From Phallusia fumigata (Eukaryota; Chordata; Ascidiacea; Phlebobranchia; Ascidiidae): 47,724 bases of DNA. Positions 1 to 10,730 of the stretch are shown here, piece by piece. The stretch spans positions 1 to 47,724 of the forward strand of contig QXVZ01026252.1 of NCBI GenBank assembly GCA_008931825.1, given 5' to 3'. Each line of letters starts with the position of its first letter. Positions within the stretch are counted from its first letter, which is position 1. The notes below the pieces were generated by a model that ran no database searches, was not told the origin of the DNA, and saw only the letters and a list, made by a program, of their open reading frames with translations. The position numbers and the translations under genes are program-made.

Positions 1-361
1 TCTACGTCGTCTGGAGTCGACACATTTACGTAAAAAAAACGTTCGGTTTCAACGTCTTATCGACCAAACATAACCAAAAATCTACGTCGAAAGGACGTCA
101 AATTGTTAGCTGGGTTAGGTTCGTGCGTATCTAACACCAACCTTGTGGTCCTGGATTAACAATAAAGCGAAAGCTATGTGCCTTGCTTGTTTACTCGTAC
201 TGGCAATAAGGTTTTGTTGGATTTGAACAAAGGCTATGGTAAAACAAAGTCGAGGTATCGGATTTACATTACCGAGTGTCTGTTACCACTCAATACGCAC
301 TACCTTCAACAAATTCCTACCTTATACACCTAAGTTGCCAAAATAGTTACGAAAGCATTAC

Positions 362-924
362 CGAGATCATGACAGAGTCCAGCCATTTCCACACAAAGAA
401 TTTCTTCATCTGTTATTTCCAACCCGCTTTGGTTCGACTGAAGCATTCGGATGAATTTTCCAGCTAGGTGGGCTGTGCTGTTGTTGGCACGTACTGTGTT
501 TTGCAATTTTTAGATGGTAAAGATTACCGAAACAATACTTACCCTAAACTGTGTTCAAATCTGTTATGGGAGGCACCAGGGTAGAGGTGATACGCAGTTC
601 CAAGTTGTTTGATGTTTCTTAGACGTTGGAATTGTGGAGTGTCGATAACCTCAACCAGTTTTGATTGAAAGATCATCGTACCATGAACCGGATCGTTGAA
701 AATCTTCATTTACAATAAACTGATAAATTAGACTTTTTTTTGCTCTGTTTTTTTTGTTTTGTACACGTAAAAATTGTGATTGCCCTTTGAAGCATGCAAA
801 TTACAAAATGACCAACATTTACCTTGGGTGTTTTTTTGCCTGGCCGAGTGACGCAAAACACTTTGCCGAAACGGTTTAAACCGAACCCAAACACAAGTAG
901 CACTTCAGGAAAAATTGACGACAT
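362..924 (-). CDS. SAMHD1: SAMHD1-like dNTPase copy A, 5' exons only (partial)
   Basis: Three minus-strand exons are readable: 924-823, 703-543 and 477-362. They join in frame and continue off the left edge. Exon 2 has the family start NDPVHG, the segment DTPQFQRLR and the metal-ligand motif HNRFEHSLG. Exon 3 ends with GLCHDLG, the HD pair of the HD domain. By homology to human SAMHD1 these match His167, His206 and Asp207, and the DTPxFQRLR segment matches the allosteric GTP site. The family cleaves dNTPs to nucleosides and triphosphate. The first exon differs from copy B: a deletion removed the MASNGE-type start and fused a new open segment (ATG at 924-922) in phase to the old donor. There is no SAM domain. 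Exons 2-3 are confident; the first exon is inference. Confidence 0.72.
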
Positions 925-1122
925 GTTTTTCCTATTTCCTTTTTTGACACTTTGAATGACGTTTCGTATTTGTTTTAGCTTAAAGTAGTCTTGAGAATGA
1001 GCGGTTATTCATGTTTGAGTCCATTGCGTTTGCTTGTATTTTCTAACATGAACTTTGTATCCGATATGCCATATTTGGTTGTTTTTACTTATCCTGCGAT
1101 AAATATGCATATAGTCACACAA

Positions 1123-1132
1123 TATATAAAAG
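1123..1132 (+). promoter_or_regulatory. TATA-like motif in left duplicate
   Basis: The sequence tatataaaag is close to a TATA box. It is preserved in the right duplicate at 10043-10053. It lies on the plus strand, pointing away from SAMHD1, so if active it would drive an unknown transcript. There is no other support. Confidence 0.2.
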
Positions 1133-1614
1133 TAAAAATATGTTGTTAAAAAAGTTCTGTTTAGAGCTTTGCCTAAGTTTCCGTTTAGGCACTACAATTT
1201 GGTTTAATCCGCAATTGCAACTGTCTTCTCATTATAATCACTGCGGATAAGGCACACGAATAGAGCAGCACTGTATAAATCTGGCTTAACTAACTCATTT
1301 ATCCATGCATATACTGTTTAATGGTACATCATGCTTATTCTTCCCTGCAGCACGTTACTCTTGCAAAACAAGTAAGACAATGTTAAAGATTTTACATTTC
1401 ATCTTCATGCTGCACATTTTCCTTATCCAGCATATTCTTTACTCAACAATTATGTCAGCGAATATAGCAGTGCATGGTAAACTGCCTTTTAAAGCTGTTA
1501 TTGTATTTCTTACTGACACCCTTGTTGCTGAGCATTAGTCACCGGTTTAGCGGATGCTTGCTTCCGTTTATGGCAACTGCATGATCATTGTTTTGTATAC
1601 ACACGCTGTTGTCA

Positions 1615-2115
1615 TTTCAGCCATATCTTGCCCACTCAACTACAGCCTGATTTTACCGTTTTAATTCTAAAAAAGCCCTCCGTTGCTACGCTATTATAAT
1701 TTTTTATCCAGTTTACCATGCATCACAAAATCTCTTTTCTTTAATTAGTTTGATTTGAAGACTCTAGGTGACGAGGTAAATACTTGTTTAAATCAAACTG
1801 TAAATATATGCGTTGCATGTTCCTGTAACTTCATGGCGAAATGTTCCATAGTTTGCATCTCAACTTTACGTTTCATGGTTTGAGAGCTTAAATACGGAGT
1901 CAACTTGTGCGATACTTTTGTGTGACTTCGTTGATTGATACATATTTTTCCTCTGTTACGTTATATGAGTGTGCCGTTGTCGTAGGCCTGCATAAAAACT
2001 TCAAACTTAGTTGGACCATGGTAAGCAATGAATAACCACCGATCAATACGTTATATCCTGCACGTGGCAAAATGGCAAAATGATCAATTTTTACCTCGGG
2101 ATTTCTGCTTGAAAT
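1615..2115. repeat. Array-unit fragment shared with 11.9-12.3 and 13.4-13.8 kb
   Basis: Landmarks such as ctgattttaccgtttta, aaaaagccctccgttgctac and gagcttaaatacggagtcaa occur here and again near 11880-12300 and 13415-13795. The right part, read on the minus strand, resembles the SAMHD1 exon 1 donor region (aggtaaa..ttgatcattttgc). This suggests that the units derive from the 5' end of a SAMHD1 copy. Confidence 0.75.
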
Positions 2116-2165
2116 TTGCAATTTAAATGAAACAAATTTCAAGCCGTTATCATTGTTTTTGCAAG

Positions 2166-2279
2166 GCTTGTTCTTCGCATCAAAACTAAAGACAATCAAG
2201 CTCGGACCAAGTTCGTAATATGACATGTGTTTCAGAATACAAAGGCCAAAGATTTAAATTTGGCTGTGGTGGGAATCAG
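2166..2279 (+). pseudogene. Orphan ODC-like exon 4 fragment
   Basis: Plus-strand sequence matches exon 4 of the ODC-like genes (18558-18692 and 25415-25549), including the acceptor, the LVLRIKT start and the GIR end with its donor. The middle is damaged: a stretch corresponding to the NKFGAST segment is missing and the frame meets a stop soon after. The flanks from about 2125 to 2360 also match ODC intron sequence, so a genomic ODC piece was joined to SAMHD1-array DNA near 2120. It lies far from any complete ODC gene and cannot encode a product alone. Confidence 0.82.
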
Positions 2280-2360
2280 GTAAATCCCTTATGACATTTA
2301 ACAGTTTTGCAAAATCAGTTGGCACACATCTCATACAAACTCTTTTGTCCAAAGTTTGGA

Positions 2361-2959
2361 AAACCGTAATAGCGGTTGTCAGACAAGCAGTAATTAGGCT
2401 TTACTCCCTTAACATTATTGTATTATGCATTATTATATACAGCCCTTTTGTTTTCGTAACGATTTACGTGTTGCCCATTATCGCACTCAATTGTACAAGG
2501 TCACCGATACACATGCCAGTTACTTAACCGACTTTTGCATCTCTGCAGCCGAATTCGATATTCTTGAGTATATTGCGCTTTGTTGCAGGGGATAAAATGT
2601 AAATTTTACAACAACAATAACTGTTCTTTAGAGATGCTTTCGAGCAAGTATTAATCAAAATAAATGCCACCAAAAGAAAAGCGAGATAAGCCATGCAGCA
2701 AAAGGGAAAAAGCGCTTGACGTGTTGTACGCTTCGGTGATGCTTAATCAAGTGGAAAATATGCGATGGGGGAAGGAGGGGAACTCTTAAATTAATCAAGA
2801 GGGGGAATTAAATTTATCAAAATATAAACACAATTGCTTGCAGCAAAAGCATAACTAAAATCAACATATACACATAAAATTAATCGACCACAAAAAACGA
2901 CTTGCCAAATAATTAGTTTTTTAACCAATGATGGTTTGCAATAAACGCCAGAATAAATT
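2361..2959. other. Spacer without a recognised gene
   Basis: AT-rich spacer between the ODC fragment and the 3' end of SAMHD1 copy B. No conserved exon was seen on either strand. A plus-strand open stretch at 2291-2527 lies in the ODC intron-derived part and shows no coding features. Confidence 0.6.
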
Positions 2960-5900
2960 TTATTTTTTAAATTTAATCTCCTGCCACTTTTCGTACGCCG
3001 CTCTGGCTTCCTTCATATGTTTGTCATCATCCATCTTACAAAACACCTGAAGCTCATATTCCTGTTTAAACACAAAACAAAATTCATCACCTCTATCGAA
3101 ATACATAGGTGGTGAAATAAGCTATGCTCACCCCAAATACACTGGGAAGCATCTCCGATACTTCTCTCGGTTCAATCTTGATTGCCTTGTCCTGATCTTC
3201 TTTTGTGTAAAAGTAGAATTTCTCGCAGGGATTCTTGTGTTTCATTCCATAGTCAAATTTCGCCACCTTTCAAAGCAAATAAGTTGGATGCGGATTTTAA
3301 TACTTTTCACATTTGTATCTTCGAAACAACATCAAACCCTTACGTTCACGCCGATTATGTCATCACCTTTCATCTCAGCAGGTAAGTGCCCTGCTATTTC
3401 CTTCTCGATTTCTTTGCGATTACCAAGCTGCGTTTAAATAAATATTGGTTAACCCTGTTTATGTGTTTTGTGGAAAAAAACGTGTTTTAGCACTTTGGCG
3501 TACTTTGAAGCAGCTAATACAAAAATCTGTGACAAAACCGTACAACAGTGTTAAAAATCGTACATGTTCTCTCTCTTCAATTTTTATGTTCTTGGAATCC
3601 ACGAAACGATAAAACTTGCGTTTCTTGATTCTTCTCAAAATGTCTTTGGATTTGTTCATAAGTCGGATTTGTTCATCGGTTTTTTTATTCTTCCGTAAGT
3701 CGGATTGCATGATCCGGTCAATGATCTGTTAAAGTTATATTTGTTACTTCTTTTGAGACAACCGATTCTTATCGATAATTTAATTAATGCAAATAATCCA
3801 AACCGTGAACAAATTAAAATTAAAAATCAAGTTGACTTAGATTATCATCGAAATCGATATACTCCCGCATATATGTCATCACTTTTGACATTCTGTACTT
3901 TCCGACACAAAAGCCGCCTTCGTCAGCCAAGATGAAAGCGTCACAAAGCCTGAAAATGTTTTAAAAATAAACATGAACAGATATGATGCAATCAGTATAA
4001 AAGATAAGTATGTCATGTCTTTCCTTATAACATCAGTGGCCTATAAGACATTACAACGCAAAAAAACACAACGGAAAAGACTGGATTGATAGACAACTTT
4101 GTAGAAATATATAAGCATTTGGTGTACGAACTAAATAACGGTTTTAAGTAAACTGGCCATTCTAAGTAATAATAGCGCGCCGCACTTACATCAGGTCAAC
4201 GGCTACACTGATTCGGTGTTGATATGCTCGTTTGTGCAAAGCAGCTCTTGTATGAAACATCTCATACAGATTCTTGCACTCCTTAAACAAATGAAACACA
4301 CTTGTAACATACAACGCAGATGATGTCCCTACATTTCACGAAAATAAACTTTACCTTTTTATGTGAACCAATAGTAGTGACGCCGCCTTCTAGTTTGAGT
4401 ACTCTACACAACTTCATGAATCTGTCATGATCAAAACTGTTTCGAATGCCCAGATGGTGGCAGTCGCGAGCGAAGTAGTCCCACTTGTCAACGTCAACCT
4501 TGTTGCGCTCATTTGATATTATCTACATTAAAGGGTATACGAAAATGTCACTTCCATCCTTTTGCATTAAACCTAATGCGCCTTTTCCTAGTTTGTTGTC
4601 GCTTTTGTTCCATACGGAAAATATTGAACATATCAAGACACCCTATATTTAGGCTTACCATATATTTCCAACTTGAAACCGGGACGCTTTTAAACAAATA
4701 TAGTTTTTTTGAACGTTACTTGTCAACATCCAACCCAAACTAACAACCACAACGACAAATTGAAATAGTAGATCGACAGTAATCGCACGGAGGTTTGCTA
4801 TCAAATGTGTTTTCATATACGGGTAGTCTCTTTTGAGATCGTTCGTTAACTTCTATTTTCTTTAGGGAATTTTACTATAACTTATAAGCATAAGCTATAA
4901 CTTATAAGGATAAGCTCGAATTTCGAATAGTTTTACGACTTACAGCAGAACAAACCACTATGCGACCAACTATAGTCAGGGTTTCCAGGTTTAAATTTTA
5001 AAGTTCGGCCAAACAATTGACAAAATTCGTCCAAATTCTAATTTCAAGGGCAAACAGCTTGCTTAACACTGAAATGTACTTGTTTTTTGTGCAAGATATC
5101 ACAAATTTTACTAACGGTTGAAGTTTGGAAAGCTAAGTCAACGCAACACCAAAACAAAAACTACGTAAGATAAGAAGCGATTTGTGTGTATAAGGACACT
5201 TGTGGTATTCGGAAAGTCCTAATAAAGTGACCAGATTGCTAAAATGTGTCAGTAATTGGCTTGGGAAAATAGGTCACGATAATACAAGTTGTTAATAAGG
5301 CTGTGAGCCCATTAACCAAACCGGAATATGGTTGCTGACCCACCAAATAACCAGGACATATTGGCTGACTGGCCGGGACGCCGGGACAAGTCGTTTAAAC
5401 CGGGACAGTCCCAGCTAAAATGGGACGTATGGTAAGCCAAACCTATATTGCACAACCCATTTTCGTGTGTCAGAAAAAGCCTTTATTAGTGTGACTATCA
5501 TGCCTGACAAAAACAGTGACGAATGGTTAAATTTTAATTTTAAAACAGATAGAATTACTAAAAGATCAGTAAAAAGGAGCGTAATCGCCGAGGCGGAAAC
5601 ACAACACAGCTCTTATATCTGATATTACTTGCACAAATTTTAGCAGGCTCACCTCTTACAAAAATGGTTTTTCATTGACCAGGTCGTGGCTTTCTTTGTC
5701 GGCTTTTTCCTTAAAAAAAAAATTGCAGGATTTTGTAATTGAATTTTCGATCTAAATTTTATTCATGGGACCAGCTTCAACGATTCCACTTACTTTCGGT
5801 GGTTTTATCATGAGTTTAACCATTTTCACCATTCTTTTATCCTTGAGGTCATCTGAACCGGAAAGTCTAATTTTATTTTNACAACGCAGATGATGTCCCT

Positions 5901-8900
5901 ACATTTCACGAAAATAAACTTTACCTTTTTATGTGAACCAATAGTAGTGACGCCGCCTTCTAGTTTGAGTACTCTACACAACTTCATGAATCTGTCATGA
6001 TCAAAACTGTTTCGAATGCCCAGATGGTGGCAGTCGCGAGCGAAGTAGTCCCACTTGTCAACGTCAACCTTGTTGCGCTCATTTGATATTATCTACATTA
6101 AAGGGTATACGAAAATGTCACTTCCATCCTTTTGCATTAAACCTAATGCGCCTTTTCCTAGTTTGTTGTCGCTTTTGTTCCATACGGAAAATATTGAACA
6201 TATCAAGACACCCTATATTTAGGCTTACCATATATTTCCAACTTGAAACCGGGACGCTTTTAAACAAATATAGTTTTTTTGAACGTTACTTGTCAACATC
6301 CAACCCAAACTAACAACCACAACGACAAATTGAAATAGTAGATCGACAGTAATCGCACGGAGGTTTGCTATCAAATGTGTTTTCATATACGGGTAGTCTC
6401 TTTTGAGATCGTTCGTTAACTTCTATTTTCTTTAGGGAATTTTACTATAACTTATAAGCATAAGCTATAACTTATAAGGATAAGCTCGAATTTCGAATAG
6501 TTTTACGACTTACAGCAGAACAAACCACTATGCGACCAACTATAGTCAGGGTTTCCAGGTTTAAATTTTAAAGTTCGGCCAAACAATTGACAAAATTCGT
6601 CCAAATTCTAATTTCAAGGGCAAACAGCTTGCTTAACACTGAAATGTACTTGTTTTTTGTGCAAGATATCACAAATTTTACTAACGGTTGAAGTTTGGAA
6701 AGCTAAGTCAACGCAACACCAAAACAAAAACTACGTAAGATAAGAAGCGATTTGTGTGTATAAGGACACTTGTGGTATTCGGAAAGTCCTAATAAAGTGA
6801 CCAGATTGCTAAAATGTGTCAGTAATTGGCTTGGGAAAATAGGTCACGATAATACAAGTTGTTAATAAGGCTGTGAGCCCATTAACCAAACCGGAATATG
6901 GTTGCTGACCCACCAAATAACCAGGACATATTGGCTGACTGGCCGGGACGCCGGGACAAGTCGTTTAAACCGGGACAGTCCCAGCTAAAATGGGACGTAT
7001 GGTAAGCCAAACCTATATTGCACAACCCATTTTCGTGTGTCAGAAAAAGCCTTTATTAGTGTGACTATCATGCCTGACAAAAACAGTGACGAATGGTTAA
7101 ATTTTAATTTTAAAACAGATAGAATTACTAAAAGATCAGTAAAAAGGAGCGTAATCGCCGAGGCGGAAACACAACACAGCTCTTATATCTGATATTACTT
7201 GCACAAATTTTAGCAGGCTCACCTCTTACAAAAATGGTTTTTCATTGACCAGGTCGTGGCTTTCTTTGTCGGCTTTTTCCTTAAAAAAAAAATTGCAGGA
7301 TTTTGTAATTGAATTTTCGATCTAAATTTTATTCATGGGACCAGCTTCAACGATTCCACTTACTTTCGGTGGTTTTATCATGAGTTTAACCATTTTCACC
7401 ATTCTTTTATCCTTGAGGTCATCTGAACCGGAAAGTCTAATTTTATTTTCCTTGAGGAGATAACCTTTTTATATGAACCTAGCTTGTTGTCGCTTTTGAT
7501 CCACACGAAAGATATTGAACTTACCAAAACAAATCTATTGACAATTCATGCCTGACAGCAATAATGACGAATAGTTATGTAACATCGTGAAATCACTTAA
7601 TACCCTGGCCTAAAACTCTGGTAAGCATTAATTGCCTGCATGTGTCGGTCTTTATGTGGCTGGCAACTATATGTTTTCTTCACAGAAAACCGTGTTCGTG
7701 TACTTGAACGTGTTCGTAATCGTGTACTGTTCATTGTGAGCATTCCGACTTGAATACAAAGCGTTTCTGGTAGCAACACGCGTTTTTGGAAATTGGGACA
7801 AAGTTTATCTAGTGTGACGTCAGCGCGGTGCGAAGCGCGCAAAAGTTTCTGACGTTACAGGTTAAAATTTAATTACAACAACAAATAGAATTACTAAAAT
7901 GTCAGTAAGAAAGGAACGTAACATGTTACGCATACAATTTTTGACAGGCCTACCTCATACAAAAACGGTTTTTCGTTGACCAGGTCGTGGCTTTCTTTGT
8001 CTTCTTTTTCCTTTAAAACTCAAACAACTGAATTTCTCAAACGAATTTTCGATCTAAGTTTTATTCATGGGATCCAACGATTCCACTTACTTTCGGTGGT
8101 TTTATCATCAGTTTAACCATTTTCACCATTTTATCATGGCGGTCATCCACACCGGAAAGCCTAATTTTTCCTTCCTTCAAAAGATCATCAAACATATCGC
8201 AGGAACCTTGCTCATGCTGAAATCGTCAACGTAATCGGAAAAGTTATACATGCTAAACTTAGCAATTAAAGTGTCCTACATTTCGCACGGTTTGTATGTG
8301 CAGATATAAGGATACTATGAACATCGCTTGAATTTGGTACAGTGTTTGTCTAATTTTGTGCTTTCTAACTTTGTTCCGGGGCGTTTTCCCCCACTTAGTC
8401 CTCTCTAATACCGTTGTGTTTTCAGAAAAAAAAAGAATGGGTTAATTTTTACCTGCCATGTTGTGACTCCAACAGCTGGGAGAAACATTTGGTCAAACAT
8501 GTGTGAAAATGGTCCATGCCCTGCAAACATAAAAAAGGTCCAAATGATCATCTTCAGGTAATCGATAAATAGATCGGACAACATTAGTCTCACAACAAAT
8601 CCACGTTGAGTCAAAACCATTTTTTGTGACAAAAACAGTTGGAAAAATAGTTACAAACGCTTTTCTGGAAGCCGATGCTTAATATTGTGTCGATAATATT
8701 TTCTTTGAGGCGAATATGTAAGCAAAACATCGGGTTCTCATACCATATTAAAACAGACATACAGCATTAGGTTCGTGCGTATCTAACACCAACCCTGCGG
8801 ACCTGGATTAACAATAAAGCGAAAGCTATGTGCCTTGCTTGTTTACTCATACTGGCAATAAAGTTTTGTTGAATTTAAACAATGGCTATATGGTAAACAA

Positions 8901-9512
8901 AATCGCGATATCGGATTTACATTACCGAGTGTCTGTTGCCACTCAATACTCACTACCTTCATCGACAAATTCCTACCTTATACACCTAAGTTGCCAAAAT
9001 AAGCTTAGTTACGAAAGCATTACCGAGATCATGACAGAGTCCAGCCATTTCCACACAAAGAATTTCTTCATCTGTTATTTTCAACTTGCTTTGGTTCGAC
9101 TGAAGCATTCGGATGAATTTTCCAGCTAGGTGGGCTGTGCTGTTGTTGGCACGTACTGTGTTTGTAATTTTTAGATGGTAAAGATTACCGAAACATACTT
9201 ACCCTAAACTGTGTTCAAATCTGTTATGGGAGGCACCAGGGTAGAGGTGATATGTAGTTCCAAGTTGTTTGATGTTTCTTAGACGTTGGAAATGTGGAGT
9301 GTCGATAACCTCAACCAGTTTTGATTGAAAGATCATCGTACCATGAACGGGATCGTTGAAAATCTTCATTTAGAATAAACTGATAAATTAGACGTTTTTT
9401 GCTCTGTTCTTTTTTGTTTTGTACACGTACAAATTGTGATTGCACTTTGGGTCATGCAAATTGCAAAATGACCAATATTTACCTTAGGTGCTGTTTCGCC
9501 ATTTGAAGCCAT
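2960..9512 (-). CDS. SAMHD1: SAMHD1-like dNTP triphosphohydrolase, copy B (13 exons)
   Basis: Exons, 5' to 3': 9512-9483, 9363-9203, 9139-9024, 8520-8453, 8216-8091, 8010-7954, 6092-5925 (identical copy 4522-4355), 4281-4190, 3949-3841, 3725-3564, 3427-3344, 3266-3132, 3061-2960. They sum to 469 aa. Motifs: [73 protein letters not shown], then [10 protein letters not shown] near the C-terminus. Metal ligands equivalent to human His167, His206, Asp207 and Asp311 are all present, as are the allosteric-site Asp, Gln and Arg. The family hydrolyses dNTPs and limits nucleotide pools. The predicted start [10 protein letters not shown] leads straight into the HD domain, so the SAM domain of vertebrate SAMHD1 is absent or encoded elsewhere. 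The donor after exon 9 reads CT where GT is expected (3840-3839). An AATAAA overlaps the stop codon. Confidence 0.9.
4311..5879. repeat. First copy of perfect 1569-bp direct repeat
   Basis: It appears base-for-base identical to 5881-7449 and is separated from it by one N. It contains SAMHD1 exon 7 and the decayed exon pair. The identity, and the position of both ends exactly at the N, point to two overlapping contigs that were abutted rather than merged. Confidence 0.95.
5880..5880. other. Single N: unresolved contig join
   Basis: The N sits exactly at the junction of the 1569-base repeat: sequence from 5881 restarts at the sequence of 4311. The simplest reading is that 4311-5880 should be collapsed. 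Confidence 0.9.
5881..7449. repeat. Second copy of perfect 1569-bp direct repeat
   Basis: Same sequence as 4311-5879. After 7449 the sequence continues into unique DNA (cttgaggagataac), whereas the first copy stops at the N. This is expected if the first contig simply ended inside the overlap. Confidence 0.95.
7223..7450 (-). pseudogene. Decayed duplicate of SAMHD1 exons 5 and 6
   Basis: Two minus-strand exon-like blocks, 7450-7364 and 7279-7223, lie in the intron between exons 6 and 7. The first reads [20 protein letters not shown] and matches the 3' two-thirds of exon 5 (8216-8091), but lacks the [14 protein letters not shown] part. The second reads [17 protein letters not shown] and then TAA where exon 6 has TAT (Tyr). 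Splice-site positions are kept. Truncation plus the stop suggest a dead exon pair rather than mutually exclusive exons. The assembly repeat carries a second image at 5653-5879. Confidence 0.8.
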
Positions 9513-10460
9513 CTTAGTCAATCCAGTAAAACAGTACACAACTTTTTGCCAGCTGGCTTAAACCCTGTGTGACAACACGACCACTGCAAAGTGAAAGAAA
9601 ACTGAAATATGTATTGTTGACGTACTGTTTACACGAGACGCACTGTTATTCTTTTTTACATCATTGGTGAAATGTAAAGTAACAGGGGTACGTTGTATGT
9701 GACACAATACGCTGTAATGGGTAATGTTTAAAGGACCTATTGTAAACACCGGGCCGAGTGACGCAAAACAGTTTGCCGAAACGGTTAAAAGCGAACCCAA
9801 ACGCAAGTATTACACCTAACAGTTGAGGAAAAATTTACGGTTTGTTTTTCCCAATTTCCTTTTTTGACACTTTGACTGACGTTTCATATTTATTTTAGCT
9901 TAAACTAGTCTTGAAACTGAGCGGTTATTCATGTTTGAGTCTATTGCGTTAGCTTGTATTTTCTAATCTGAACTATGTATCCGATATGCCATATTTGGTT
10001 GCTTTTACTTATCCTGCGATAAATATGCATATAGTCACACAATATATAAAAAGTAAAAATATGTTGTTAAAAAAGTTCTGTTCAGAGCTTTGCGTAAGTT
10101 TCCGGTTAGGCACTACAATTTTGTTTAATCCGCAATTGCAACTGTCTTCTCAGCATAATCACTGCGGATAAGGCACACGAACAGAGCAGCACTGTATGAA
10201 TCTGGCTTAACTAACTCATTTATCCATGTATATACTGTTTAATGGCACATCATGCTTATTCTTCCCTGCAGCACGTTACTCTTGCAAAACAAGTAAGACA
10301 ATGTTAAAGATTTTGCATTTCGTCTTCATGCTGCACATTTTCCTTATTCAGCATATTCTTTACTCATCAATTATGTCAGTGGATATAGCAGTGCATGGTA
10401 AACTTCCTTTTAAAGCTGTTACTGTATTTCTTACTGACACCCTTGTTGCTGAGCATTAGT
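8765..10460. repeat. Right copy of SAMHD1 5'-region duplication
   Basis: Partner of 110-1560. It contains SAMHD1 copy B exons 3, 2 and 1 plus about 950 bases upstream. It keeps the segment around 9500-9745, with the ATG exon, that is missing from the left copy. Confidence 0.85.
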
Positions 10461-10730
10461 TTCCGGTTTAGAAATTCGCTGTTGCTAAGCACCTGGTAAT
10501 TTTTCCCAGGTTAAACATTCGTTAATTGTAACACGTCCGTATCATCTCTTTAGCGACAGCAACATAGTAATTGGTAAATACTTTGCAATTGAACAACCGA
10601 AAAGCAAATTGAACAATGGTAAATACTTGCACTATAAAAAACGCACTTAGCACAGAACAATGATCAGGTACCATGATGGAAGCGAGCATCCGCGTGGTTA
10701 ACGGTAAACTAGTAGTTTAATCATTACAAC

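Larger units (their letters stand above)
110..1560. repeat. Left copy of SAMHD1 5'-region duplication
   Basis: This segment is a diverged copy of about 8765-10460. Similarity starts near the ttaggttcgtgcgtatc motif and runs through SAMHD1 exons 3 and 2 and into upstream non-coding DNA ending near the tag at 1538. Small substitutions and a deletion of roughly 250 bases relative to the right copy (around 833) show that it is a real genomic duplicate rather than an assembly repeat. Confidence 0.85.

Noticed and set aside
1305-1538. A 77-codon plus-strand open frame conserved at the same length in both SAMHD1-region duplicates (also 10226-10459)
   Set aside because: By-eye comparison gives more amino-acid-changing than silent differences (about 7 against 4), which is what neutral duplicated DNA would show. 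No known domain, no splice pattern.
4513-4743. 76-codon open frame found identically at 6083-6313
   Set aside because: It lies antisense to SAMHD1 exon 7 and its intron, and the repetition is the assembly overlap.
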